Part shown: piece by piece, positions 27,463 through 35,999 of the stretch
How the letters are laid out: each line of letters opens with the position of its first letter
How positions within the stretch are numbered: the first letter of the stretch is position 1
Program-made: the position numbers and the translations under genes
The notes under the pieces: generated by a model
What the model saw: the letters and a program-made list of their open reading frames with translations, nothing else
What the model was told of the DNA's origin: nothing
Databases searched by the model: none
NCBI RefSeq assembly: GCF_001591645.1
Contig: NZ_BCVH01000005.1
Span: forward strand, 1 to 64,000
DNA: 64,000 nt
Reading direction: 5' to 3'
From: Robertmurraya korlensis NBRC 107688
Lineage (GTDB): Bacteria; Bacillota; Bacilli; Bacillales; Cytobacillaceae

Positions 27463-28770
27463 ATGAAGAAAACTAGCAAATGGAAAGGCCTTGCTTTGGC
27501 AACAGTGATTGCTGCAAGCAGCATTGTTACACCAGCCATGGCCGCGGAGTATCAAACGTCTGTCTGGTCACGCCAGCAAGCGGAAAAAGTAAAGCTGACA
27601 GAAGAAACAACGGCACCAGAGGTGGATTTGGAGTTTGATCTTGTCGCACCTGACCAATGGGTATGGGACACATGGCCGTTACAGGAAAGAGATGGTTCTC
27701 TAGCAATCGTGAACGGCTATCGAGTTGCTTTTGCTTTGGTGGCACCACGTAGCCTAGGGTGGGGCGAGCGACATACGGAAGCAAGAATTGGAATGTTTTA
27801 TTCTAAGAACGGCAAGGATTGGACCTATGCAGGAATTCCTTATGAGTATGAAAATGCTAAGGGATATATGCAATGGGCTGGTACAGCAATGCTTGATGAA
27901 GATGGAAAGGTGCATTTGTTTTATACAGCAACTGGGGACCGTGAGAACTGGGATTACAACGGATGGGATAAGAGAGCCGTCCAGCGTCTTGCTAAAACCA
28001 CATTTGGTATTGAGACAGGTAAAGATGGCGTCAAGCTGACAAATGAAGGAGAGCATGAAATCATCCTTGAAGCAGACGGCAAGCATTATGAAACGATTGA
28101 ACAGGCAGATAGCCCAATTATTACAGCATTCCGTGATCCGTTCTTCATCCAGGATCCGAATACAGGAAAAGAATACATCCTTTTTGAAGGGCAGGCTGGA
28201 AGCGACAGAGATTATATCAAGCCGGAGAATATTGGTGATGAAGATTACCGCAGCACGCATTCTGTTCCTGAAGGCGCAGAAAAATTCAACGGAAATATTG
28301 GTATTGCTGAAGTGCTTGATGAAGATGTAAGTGAATTGAAGCTTCTTCCTCCATTGCTTGAATCAGTTGGTACGAATCATCAGTTAGAACGTCCGCACAT
28401 GGTAATCAATGGCGATGAATATTATCTATTCACCATTAGCCATACATTTACATACGCTCCTGGTTTAACTGGACCTGACGGTGTATACGGATTTGTCAGT
28501 AACGGGTTGTTCGGCGAGAAAAAGCCAATGAATGAAAGTGGTCTTGTGATAGCAAACCCATCAGAGAATCCTTACCAGGCTTATTCATGGATGGTCCTTC
28601 CAAACCAACAGGTCATTAGCTTCATCAATGAACCTCTTGATGAGAATGGACATGTGAAATTTGGCGGTACATTCTCTTCTACCTTGAAATTAAAGCTTGA
28701 TGGAGAAGGTTCAAAAATTATGAAAGAAGGAAAGACAGGCGAAATTAAGCCATTCGGTGCGAATCGCTAA
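27463..28770 (+). CDS. sacB: GH68 fructosyltransferase (levansucrase-type), first copy
   Basis: 435 residues with signal peptide (cleavage likely after AMA, residue 27). Secreted enzyme that splits sucrose and passes fructose to a growing fructan or to water. Catalytic residues: nucleophile Asp69 in VWDTWPLQ, transition-state stabiliser Asp225 in FRDP, acid/base Glu309 in QLERP. WAGTA (138-142) matches the WSGSA of SacB. Shorter than SacB (473), mostly in loops. First gene behind the RAT/terminator leader; GGAGG lies 8-9 bases before the ATG. The most diverged of the three copies. Levan versus inulin versus short products cannot be told from sequence by eye. Confidence 0.9.
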   Translation: MKKTSKWKGLALATVIAASSIVTPAMAAEYQTSVWSRQQAEKVKLTEETTAPEVDLEFDLVAPDQWVWDTWPLQERDGSLAIVNGYRVAFALVAPRSLGWGERHTEARIGMFYSKNGKDWTYAGIPYEYENAKGYMQWAGTAMLDEDGKVHLFYTATGDRENWDYNGWDKRAVQRLAKTTFGIETGKDGVKLTNEGEHEIILEADGKHYETIEQADSPIITAFRDPFFIQDPNTGKEYILFEGQAGSDRDYIKPENIGDEDYRSTHSVPEGAEKFNGNIGIAEVLDEDVSELKLLPPLLESVGTNHQLERPHMVINGDEYYLFTISHTFTYAPGLTGPDGVYGFVSNGLFGEKKPMNESGLVIANPSENPYQAYSWMVLPNQQVISFINEPLDENGHVKFGGTFSSTLKLKLDGEGSKIMKEGKTGEIKPFGANR

Positions 28771-28797
28771 TTTATTCAAAACTGAGAGGGGATTGAA

Positions 28798-30135
28798 ATG
28801 CTAAATAACAAAAAAGCACTATCAGCAGTAGTATTGGCAGCAAGTGTGATTATATCTGGTTTTAACGGCTTATCAACAAAGGCGGATGAAACCGTAACGA
28901 CAACCAATTGGACAAGGGAACAAGCTTCAAAAATAGAATTGAATCAAGATAATACCTTGCCATATACGGATATCTCGAAGTTGGAGAAATTTGCACCTGG
29001 TTACCATGTTTGGGATTCATGGCCTTTAACCGACCGTGATGGGAATATTGCTTCCATTAAAGGCTGGAAGGTATTGTTTGCTCTATCAGCTCCAGACAAC
29101 GTGCTACCAGGTAAAGTCCATGATATTGCAACCATTCGTTATTTTTACTCAAAGAACGGAAAGGATTGGACGCTTGGCGGGACTCTCTTCCCAGAAGGAG
29201 AGTCACTGGGTTCACGCGAATGGGCAGGATCTGCCATGATGGATGATGGCAAAATTCATGCCTTCTATACAGCAACAGGCCATAGAGGAGAAGCTCCGCT
29301 TACGTTTGAACAGCGATTGGCAATGGCAACAGCCGATATCGTAGCTGACAGCGAGGGTGTCCGTTTTGAAAGCTGGGGAGATCATAAGATCATCATGGAG
29401 CCAGATGGCGTACACTACCAAACGAAGGAACAGGCACAGCAAGGAGAAGGAGGCGGCTATGCTTTCCGTGATCCGATGTGGTTCAAGGATCCAAAAACAG
29501 AAAAGGAATACATTCTGTTTGAAGGGAATTCTGGCGGTGCAGTAGGGGAGCGTACATTCAAGCAGGAGTATGCTGGAAGCACCGAATACACGGATAAAAA
29601 TCCAGTACCAGCAGGTGCAGTTCACGCAAATGCCAATATTGGAATTGCAGAGGTTGTGAATGGAGATCCTTCAAACCTGAAGATGCTTCCGCCGCTTTTG
29701 GAAGCTAATTATGTAAATGAAGAGCTGGAACGTCCACATATCCTTGTGAAGGATAAAAAATATTACCTATTCACAGACAGCCATATCAATAAATATGCTG
29801 AAGGACTACAAGGACCAGAAGGACTGTATGGGTTTGTGTCTGATACATTGACTGGCGGATATGAGCCGCTTAATGGAAGTGGGCTGGTCATGGCCAATCC
29901 TCCAGAAAATCCTTACCAGGCCTATTCATGGCTTGTCCTTCCGAATTTGAATGTGGTAGGATTCGCCCACTTTGGTGATTTAGGTAACATGTCAATTGGC
30001 GATGTTGGAAACCAGGATCCGGAATTCCAATTCAGCCATTTTGGCGGTACAATATCTCCAACTGTGAAACTATCAATCAATGGATCGACAACAAAGATCG
30101 AGAAAGAATTCAACCAAGGTTGGATCAAACAATAA
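28798..30135 (+). CDS. GH68 fructosyltransferase, second copy
   Basis: 445 residues, signal peptide ending near TKA (residue 28). Asp73 in VWDSWPLT, Asp225 in FRDP and Glu311 in ELERP form the GH68 active site; WAGSA is present. It shares with the third copy, but not the first, the stretch NVLPGK-HD and the insert around GEGGGYAFRDP and LLEANYVNEELERP. It starts 27 bases after the first gene, behind GAGAGGGG. Likely cleaves sucrose outside the cell; product spectrum may differ from the first enzyme. Confidence 0.9.
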   Translation: MLNNKKALSAVVLAASVIISGFNGLSTKADETVTTTNWTREQASKIELNQDNTLPYTDISKLEKFAPGYHVWDSWPLTDRDGNIASIKGWKVLFALSAPDNVLPGKVHDIATIRYFYSKNGKDWTLGGTLFPEGESLGSREWAGSAMMDDGKIHAFYTATGHRGEAPLTFEQRLAMATADIVADSEGVRFESWGDHKIIMEPDGVHYQTKEQAQQGEGGGYAFRDPMWFKDPKTEKEYILFEGNSGGAVGERTFKQEYAGSTEYTDKNPVPAGAVHANANIGIAEVVNGDPSNLKMLPPLLEANYVNEELERPHILVKDKKYYLFTDSHINKYAEGLQGPEGLYGFVSDTLTGGYEPLNGSGLVMANPPENPYQAYSWLVLPNLNVVGFAHFGDLGNMSIGDVGNQDPEFQFSHFGGTISPTVKLSINGSTTKIEKEFNQGWIKQ

Positions 30136-30143
30136 TGCTTTTG

Positions 30144-30222
30144 GTCAGCTGATTCCTCAGGATCGGCTGACTATCTGTCTATATGGGGGAGAGAAACGAA
30201 CTTGTGCAGAAGCAAGTTCGTT
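30144..30222 (+). promoter_or_regulatory. Two intercistronic hairpins between GH68 copies 2 and 3
   Basis: GTCAGC...GCTGAC at 30144-30171, and a 10-bp perfect stem AACGAACTTG / CAAGTTCGTT at 30195-30222. Neither is followed by a T run, so they are more likely RNA-stability or processing signals than terminators. Confidence 0.5.
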
Positions 30223-30278
30223 CTCGCGTTATAAAAAATGTTACAAAAATCAGGACTCGACTATGGGGGACTATATAA

Positions 30279-31625
30279 ATGAAAAGAAAAAAAGAGAATA
30301 CTGGCAAAATTTTTATTGCTGCTTTCATTGGACTTTCCTCTCTACTTACACCTATGATTAGCACAAGTGTTTCTGCTAGTGAGAAAATGGAAACATTTGA
30401 CTGGACACGTGAAAGTGTAAGTAAATTAGTAATCAATGACACGAATACAGCGGCAGAAATTAATAAAGAAGAGCTAGAGGAAATCACATCAAATTCATAT
30501 ATTTGGGATACGTGGCCCCTTCAGGATAAGAATGGACACCCTGCTGTGGTGAATGGATATAAAATTATTTTTGCTTTATCCGTTCCTAATGATGTACTTC
30601 CAGGCAAACGACATGATACAGCTGAAATTGTCTACTTTTATTCAAAGGACGGAAAGAGCTGGGAGCCAGGAGGTCAGGTGTTTAAGGATAGCGACGCATT
30701 GGGTTCTAGACAATGGGCAGGTTCTTCGATTGTCGATAAGGATGGCAGACTACATATGTTCTATACAGCCACAGGCAGAAAAGGTGAAAAGCAATTAAGC
30801 TATGAACAGCGAATCGCTACTGCCTCAGCAGAAATCAGTACAAAGGGAGATGGGGTTGCTTTTCAAGGCTGGTCTGCGCATGAAGTCATCCTTGAGCCTG
30901 AGGGAGAATTTTATCAGACAATGGAGCAGACGGGTCTAGGAGAAGGATCTTACGCATTCCGTGATCCGTATTTTTTCCAGGATCCAAAGACTGGTGAAGA
31001 ATATCTATTATTTGAAGCGAACTCAGCGGGCAGATTAGAGGACCGTTTTTTAAAGGATGAATATATTGGGTCGGCGGATTTCCGCAACCACCAAGAAATC
31101 TCCGAAGACTCCAAAGCCTTCAATGGCAGCATTGGTATCGCCAAAGCAGTGGATGGAGATGTTACTAATTTTGAATTGTTGCCTCCATTGCTCGAGGCTA
31201 ACTATGTAAATGAAGAGCTTGAACGTCCAAGCATCATTGTAAAGGGCAGTGACTACTATCTATTTGCCAAGACACACAGCGAAAAATTTGCACCGGGTCT
31301 AAACGCTCCAGAAGGATTATATGGATTTGTTTCCAGTTCACTTCGTGGAGCTTATGAGCCGCTAAATGAAAGCGGACTGGTTATTGCTAATCCAAGTAAT
31401 CAGCCCTATCAAGCTTATTCCTGGATGGTCATGCCGAATGGAACGGTGGCTAGTTTTGTAAATTATACGGATGTGGATGGACTGGATATTCATGAAATTG
31501 GTGAGCAAGCCCCCGAATATCAAATGGAGCACTTCGGCGGAATGCTTGCACCATCCATTAAGTTAGCCATTACACGTGATCGGACAAAGATCGTTCATGA
31601 GAAGAAGCAGGGCGTATTTAAATAA
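30279..31625 (+). CDS. GH68 fructosyltransferase, third copy
   Basis: 448 residues, signal peptide ending near VSA (residue 33). Catalytic set intact: Asp77 in IWDTWPLQ, Asp229 in FRDP, Glu315 in ELERP; WAGSS replaces WAGSA. Closest to the second copy, with which it shares LPGK-HDTAEI and LLEANYVNEELERP, pointing to a tandem duplication followed by divergence. A wide 143-base gap with two hairpins separates them. The ribosome site is poor (GGGGGAC then TATATAA), so it may be translated less than the others. Followed at 21 bases by the sucrose PTS gene. Confidence 0.9.
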   Translation: MKRKKENTGKIFIAAFIGLSSLLTPMISTSVSASEKMETFDWTRESVSKLVINDTNTAAEINKEELEEITSNSYIWDTWPLQDKNGHPAVVNGYKIIFALSVPNDVLPGKRHDTAEIVYFYSKDGKSWEPGGQVFKDSDALGSRQWAGSSIVDKDGRLHMFYTATGRKGEKQLSYEQRIATASAEISTKGDGVAFQGWSAHEVILEPEGEFYQTMEQTGLGEGSYAFRDPYFFQDPKTGEEYLLFEANSAGRLEDRFLKDEYIGSADFRNHQEISEDSKAFNGSIGIAKAVDGDVTNFELLPPLLEANYVNEELERPSIIVKGSDYYLFAKTHSEKFAPGLNAPEGLYGFVSSSLRGAYEPLNESGLVIANPSNQPYQAYSWMVMPNGTVASFVNYTDVDGLDIHEIGEQAPEYQMEHFGGMLAPSIKLAITRDRTKIVHEKKQGVFK

Positions 31626-31646
31626 AAGGTCGTAGGGTGAGGAAAG

Positions 31647-33089
31647 ATGGACATGAAAGATAGACAGAAACAGCCTATAGAGATTGCGCGCGAGCTGGTC
31701 TTATTACTAGGTGGAAAAGAAAATATCGCAAAGGTGACTCATTGTACGACTCGATTACGATTCGAACTTGTCGATGAAGGCCGGGTGAAAAAAACAGAAT
31801 TAGAGGGATTGCCTTATGTACACGGCACCTTTTCTCGGCTAGGACTCTTCCAAATCATCATCGGGTCCGTAGCGATTAATCATGTCTACAGGTCTATCAT
31901 GGAACTCACTCCTGCGTTTGAACCTGGCATAAAGGATAGTAAAAATAGAAGAATGAACCCACTGGTGCAACTAGCAAAGACTTTGTCCAATATCTTTGTC
32001 CCGATTATCCCAGCCATCGTTGCAAGCGGCCTGTTAATGGGACTCATAGGCATGATCAAGGTGTTTCAGTGGGTGCGCCCAGAAAGCCCGATTATGATTA
32101 TGCTGGATATCTTTTCGAGTGCAGCCTTCATCATCTTGCCAATTTTAATAGGATTCAGTGCCGCCAGGGAGTTTGGGGGCAGCCAAATATTAGGGGCCGT
32201 AATCGGAGGAATCTTGACACATCCCACGCTGCTGAATCCTTCCATGCTTGGCTACAAAATGCCACAATATATGGAGGTTTTCGGACTTGATATCCCGCTT
32301 ATAGGCTATCAGGGAACAGTGATCCCAATCCTGATTTCCGTATTCTTCATGAGTAAGATGGAACAGGGTCTGAGAAAAATGGTGCCTAGTTCGTTGGATA
32401 TGTTTTTTATCCCGTTTCTAGTAATGATCTGTATTGGGAGTGTCTCGCTGTTAGTCATCGGGCCCGTCTCATTATTGATTGGAGATTGGATCACTATGGC
32501 TCTGGAACTCGTCTATAAATCAGGAGGCACCGTTGCTGGATTTTTATTTGGCGGTCTCTATTCACTTATTGTGGTCACGGGTTTGCATCATACGTTGCAT
32601 GCGGTCGAGATGGAACTGCTTGCCGATCCGGACATTGGTGTCAATTTTCTGTTGCCGATTTGGTCAATGGCTAATATTGCTCAAGGAGCTGCAGGACTTG
32701 CTGTATTTTTCAGGACGAAAAATAAGAGAATTAAAAAAATCGCGATTCCTTCTGCTTGTTCAGCATTTTTAGGCATTATTGAACCTGTTATGTTTGGTGT
32801 GAATATCAGGCTTATGAGACCATTCATTAGTGCTGCCATCGGAGGTGCTATGGGGGGATCGTATGTTGTATTTACTCATGTTACCGCTAATTCATATGGA
32901 CTAACTGGAATTCCCATGATTGCCATTGTAGCGCCATTAGGAAGCTATAATTTAGTCAATTATCTGATCGGCCTTGGTATATCTGCCATTACCGCTTTTA
33001 TTGCAACCTGGATTTTGTGGGTGAAGGAAAGTGCAGATAACAGAAATGACCTCGATTGCACGAAAAACAGGAAGGTGAATGTAAGATGA
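31647..33089 (+). CDS. sacP: Sucrose-specific PTS permease, IIBC
   Basis: 480 residues. The IIB domain (about 1-90) carries the phosphorylated Cys33 in VTHCTTRLRFE; the IIC domain (about 105-460) has 8-10 membrane helices and the block GGTVAGFLFGGLYSLIVVTG-LHH with the conserved GIIEPVMFGVNI loop. No IIA domain, as in SacP, so phosphate would come from a separate glucose-type IIA. Brings sucrose in as sucrose 6-phosphate. The needed sucrose-6-phosphate hydrolase is not in this window. The stop TGA overlaps the start of the antiterminator gene as ATGA. Confidence 0.92.
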   Translation: MDMKDRQKQPIEIARELVLLLGGKENIAKVTHCTTRLRFELVDEGRVKKTELEGLPYVHGTFSRLGLFQIIIGSVAINHVYRSIMELTPAFEPGIKDSKNRRMNPLVQLAKTLSNIFVPIIPAIVASGLLMGLIGMIKVFQWVRPESPIMIMLDIFSSAAFIILPILIGFSAAREFGGSQILGAVIGGILTHPTLLNPSMLGYKMPQYMEVFGLDIPLIGYQGTVIPILISVFFMSKMEQGLRKMVPSSLDMFFIPFLVMICIGSVSLLVIGPVSLLIGDWITMALELVYKSGGTVAGFLFGGLYSLIVVTGLHHTLHAVEMELLADPDIGVNFLLPIWSMANIAQGAAGLAVFFRTKNKRIKKIAIPSACSAFLGIIEPVMFGVNIRLMRPFISAAIGGAMGGSYVVFTHVTANSYGLTGIPMIAIVAPLGSYNLVNYLIGLGISAITAFIATWILWVKESADNRNDLDCTKNRKVNVR

Positions 33090-33931
33090 AAATTAAAAAA
33101 GTCTTGAATAACAGTGCGGTAGTCGTGAAAGATAGAGACGGCGAAAAGATTGTCATGGGAGAGGGCATAGGGTTTCAGAAGAGAAAGAATGATAGGGTAA
33201 ACGAGTCGAAAATTGATAAAGTTTTTGTCATGGAAGACCCAAACGAACACCAAAAATTTGAGGAAATACTACAGCTGCTCCCGGAAGAGCATATCCAGTT
33301 GGCTGAGGAAATCATCAGCTATGCGGAAAAGGAATTCAGCGTCACGATCAACGAGCATGTACATGTTGCTTTTTCTGATCATTTATCATTTGCCATTGAA
33401 CGATTAACCAATGGGATATCGATTAAAAACTCGCTGCTTGACCAGATAAAAATTCTTTATGTGAAAGAGTATGAAATAGGACTTTGGGCAAGGGAACTAA
33501 TTAGAAAGAGACTGGGGATAGAAATTCCAGAAGATGAAGTAGGAAATATCGCCATGCACATGCATACGGCAAGAATGAATATCGGTAACATGCAAGAAAC
33601 GATTGATATCACCACAACCATTCAAGAAATTACCCGTATCATAGAAAGCCGTCTACATGTCAATATTGTCGAAGATTCAATGTCTTATGAACGATTGATC
33701 ACCCACTTACGCTTTTCACTTAAAAGCCTGTTATCCAATGAATCTAAGCATGAATATGATCCACAAATGGCAAAAGTCATCAGGGAGAATTTTAAAGAAG
33801 CATTTTCCTGTGCACAAGAAGTTGGAGAGTTTCTAGAAGTGAAATATCGTATCGACTATCCAGAAGCAGAATTAATGTATATTAGTATGCATATTCAAAG
33901 ATTCTATAATCGGGCGCTATTACAAAAATAG
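33086..33931 (+). CDS. sacT: BglG-family transcriptional antiterminator, SacT/SacY type
   Basis: 281 residues: RNA-binding CAT domain (1-55, MKIKKVLNNSAVVVKDRDGE, GIGFQKRK), PRD1 (about 65-170; His in NEHVHVAFSDHLSF and NIAMHMHTAR) and PRD2 (about 175-280; LITHLRFSLKS and YISMHIQRFY). Phosphorylation of the PRD histidines by the PTS controls binding to the RAT. The ATG at 33086 is preceded by GGTG and overlaps the PTS stop, so the two are translated together. As the last gene of the operon it controls, it forms a positive loop switched on by sucrose transport. Confidence 0.92.
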   Translation: MKIKKVLNNSAVVVKDRDGEKIVMGEGIGFQKRKNDRVNESKIDKVFVMEDPNEHQKFEEILQLLPEEHIQLAEEIISYAEKEFSVTINEHVHVAFSDHLSFAIERLTNGISIKNSLLDQIKILYVKEYEIGLWARELIRKRLGIEIPEDEVGNIAMHMHTARMNIGNMQETIDITTTIQEITRIIESRLHVNIVEDSMSYERLITHLRFSLKSLLSNESKHEYDPQMAKVIRENFKEAFSCAQEVGEFLEVKYRIDYPEAELMYISMHIQRFYNRALLQK

Positions 33932-33974
33932 GTATCGTATTATAGATAAGATGAAATGTACCAGGGTATAACTT

Positions 33975-34020
33975 AGAGGCTGTTCCAAAAGTGTAACTTT
34001 TTGGTGCGCGCCTCTTTTTT
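33975..34020 (+). terminator. Terminator of the sucrose operon
   Basis: AGAGGC...GCCTCT outer arms with inner CCAAAAG/CTTTTTGG and TTTTTT after. Confidence 0.7.
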
Positions 34021-34038
34021 ATTATGATCTTTTAGCTA

Positions 34039-34430
34039 ATGAACGTCATTACAACGAGAAAAGACTGAGGAAACGAAGTTCATCTGGCTCATGAACGTCA
34101 TTTTAATGAGAAAAGACTGAGGAAACGAAGTTCATCTGGCTCATGAACGTCATTTTAATGAGAAAAGACCGAGGAAATGAAGTTCATCTGGCTCATGAAC
34201 GTCATTACAAAGAGAAAAGACTGAACAAATGAAGTTCATCTGGCTCATGAACGTCATTACAAAGAGAAAAGACTGAACAAATGAAGTTCATCTATCTAAT
34301 GAACATCATTACAAAGAGAAACCACTGAGCTAACGAAGTTCATCAGTCAAATGAACATCATTACAAAGAGAAACCACTGAGCAAATGAAGTTCATCCAGC
34401 TAAAGAACCTCCCTACAACGATAATCTTGA
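34039..34430. repeat. Tandem array A, 52-bp unit, seven copies plus a partial one
   Basis: Units start at 34039, 34091, 34143, 34195, 34247, 34299 and 34351, exactly 52 bases apart; a decayed eighth starts at 34403. Each unit begins ATGAAC, has a purine-rich middle with GAGAAAAGACTGAG, then GTTCAT and a 7-base spacer (CTGGCTC). Across unit borders GTTCAT-CTGGCTC-ATGAAC forms a tight hairpin, so the array is a row of hairpins. Units drift from left to right. No coding frame of its own. It fills most of the 33932-34490 gap. Confidence 0.9.
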
Positions 34431-34490
34431 GACACTCCTGTTTGAATATTTAGATACACGTGTTGTAAGGTATTCATAAGGAGTGATTAC

Positions 34491-35243
34491 ATGAATGAAA
34501 CCATTGATTTATTAAAAAATCACCGTTCTGTAAGGGAATTTGATAAGGGAAAAGATGTAAGTGAGTCAGAAGTGGCAACCATTATTGAGGCAGCAATGGC
34601 TGCTCCCAATTGGATTAATGGACAGCAAGTGAGCATTATAGAAGTGAGAAATCCTAAGAAAAAAGCAGCTTTAGCAGAAGCAGCAGGAAACCAAAGGTGG
34701 ATTGATGAGGCTCCTGTTTTTCTCGTATTTTGTTTAGATTTTTATCGGGCGAAGCTAGCGGCGGAGAAAAATGGCAGTCAACTTCAAGTAGTGGATGATA
34801 TTGAAGCAGTAATCGTTGGGTCGACAGATGTTGGCATAGCTCTAGGAAGTGCAGTGATCGCTGCTGAATCGATGGGACTTGGGACGGTTCCAATCGGAGG
34901 AGTAAGGAGAAATCTCCAAACCATTGTGGATCTTCTGGATCTGCCAGAGTATGTATTCCCTGTTTCAGGTCTGGTTATCGGGCATCCGGGAACAATTCCT
35001 GATCAAAAACCGAGACTGCCTCTTAAGGCAACCCATCAGCAGGAGGAGTACAACGCTAAAATCCAAAGGGAAGCGATTGACGAATATGATCAGACCATTT
35101 CGAATTATATGGCTGAGCGAACAAATGGCCAGGATTCAAGTAACTGGTCTAGTAAAGTAGCTCGTTTTTATGATACGGGATTTGAGCAATATGCTAAAAA
35201 CTCCAGTCCTATCTTGAAAAAACAAGGGTTTCATTACAAGTAA
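34491..35243 (+). CDS. NADPH-dependent oxidoreductase, NfsA/NfrA nitroreductase family
   Basis: 250 residues: NETIDLLKNHRSVREFDKGK, AMAAPNWINGQQVSI, AAESMGLGTVPIGGVRRNLQ and GLVIGHPGTIPDQKPRLPLK are the family blocks for FMN binding and NADPH use. A typical oxygen-insensitive nitroreductase/flavin reductase of Bacillus. Same family as the enzyme at 14119 but with a different C-terminal tail (FEQYAKNSSPILKKQGF). AAGGAG lies 8 bases before the ATG. It precedes a small DUF1904 gene by 20 bases, a likely two-gene operon. Confidence 0.9.
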   Translation: MNETIDLLKNHRSVREFDKGKDVSESEVATIIEAAMAAPNWINGQQVSIIEVRNPKKKAALAEAAGNQRWIDEAPVFLVFCLDFYRAKLAAEKNGSQLQVVDDIEAVIVGSTDVGIALGSAVIAAESMGLGTVPIGGVRRNLQTIVDLLDLPEYVFPVSGLVIGHPGTIPDQKPRLPLKATHQQEEYNAKIQREAIDEYDQTISNYMAERTNGQDSSNWSSKVARFYDTGFEQYAKNSSPILKKQGFHYK

Positions 35244-35263
35244 TCGATTCGGAGGAATTTTAG

Positions 35264-35599
35264 GTGCCACAATTATTGATTAAAGGAATATCAGTTGACC
35301 AAGTAAAAACGATTAGTAAACCACTGGTTCAAGAATTGGCTGCTCTATGTGCCTGTGGAACAGATAATTTCACGCTGGAGGTTCTAAACTCCATCTTTGT
35401 TTTTGATGGAAGTGAGGTTCCTGGATATCCATTTATTGAAGTAAAATGGTTTGATCGAGGTCTGAAGGTTCAGGATGAATTTGCAAATATCATTACAAAA
35501 CAGGTTCATTCCCTCGGGATTCCAGAGGTAGAGGTTGCTTTTACTACGTTTAAAGAATCTGATTATTATTTAAATGGGAAGAGCTTTGCCGAAGATTAA
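35264..35599 (+). CDS. DUF1904 family protein
   Basis: 111 residues, starts at GTG after GGAGGAATTTTAG. PQLLIKGISVDQVKTISKPL and FIEVKWFDRG and VEVAFTTFKESDYYLNGK match the DUF1904 group, which has a tautomerase-like alpha/beta layout. The residue after the start is Pro2, as in true tautomerases where Pro1 becomes the catalytic base after Met removal; whether it is active is unknown. Twenty bases after the nitroreductase gene. Confidence 0.8.
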   Translation: MPQLLIKGISVDQVKTISKPLVQELAALCACGTDNFTLEVLNSIFVFDGSEVPGYPFIEVKWFDRGLKVQDEFANIITKQVHSLGIPEVEVAFTTFKESDYYLNGKSFAED

Positions 35600-35664
35600 T
35601 ACAAATTTTGTCATGAAATATATCCTCCTTCTTTTTTCATAATAAGAACAAAGGGGTGATACAT

Positions 35665-35847
35665 ATGGCAAAACGAAATGGAAAAACTGATGCACAGCAA
35701 AAGAATAAACAAGGGTTTGACTCAAGTAAAACCGATTCAGAGTTCGGTAAAGAGCATGGAAGTGCTGCTGCTAACCGAGCACACAAAGAAAAAGCGAAAA
35801 AAGAAAAAGCATCCAAAAACCAAGGCGAATGGAAAGGGATGCATTAA
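35665..35847 (+). CDS. Small basic protein, possibly spore-related (gamma-SASP-like)
   Basis: 60 residues, strongly basic and polar: MAKRNGKTDAQQKNKQGFDS, SEFGKEHGSAAANRAHKEKA. The TDAQQ-x-x-K-Q and EFGKE words recall the repeats of gamma-type small acid-soluble spore proteins (SspE), but only one repeat is present, so this is a guess. The ATG at 35665 follows AAGGGGTG. A perfect-stem terminator follows. Confidence 0.5.
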   Translation: MAKRNGKTDAQQKNKQGFDSSKTDSEFGKEHGSAAANRAHKEKAKKEKASKNQGEWKGMH

Positions 35848-35858
35848 TTTTATTTAAG

Positions 35859-35896
35859 AGGTACATCACTAAAGAAAATAGTGATGTACCTTTTTT
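35859..35896 (+). terminator. Terminator after the small basic protein
   Basis: AGGTACATCACTA / TAGTGATGTACCT, 13-bp perfect stem, 7-base loop, TTTTTT. Confidence 0.88.
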
Positions 35897-35999
35897 AACT
35901 GAGCTACCGTACAGGGTACCTCTTTAGGTGAAATAGATTGTGCTGTTATTATAAGTAAAGAAAAACAATAGGAGTAAATAAAACTTAGGGGAATAGAAT

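Noticed and set aside
27527-28330. Opposite-strand and shifted frames inside the GH68 genes
   Set aside because: Shadow frames of strongly coding DNA; no ribosome sites or family features. The same applies to similar frames inside katG, gudD, garR and the ABC genes.
33975-34020. IS element end
   Set aside because: The AGAGGC...GCCTCT arms with an inner stem and T run fit a terminator; no transposase or target duplication is seen.
34039-34430. CRISPR array
   Set aside because: The stretches between the hairpins are conserved from unit to unit rather than unique, and no cas gene is near. The same holds for 52420-52760.
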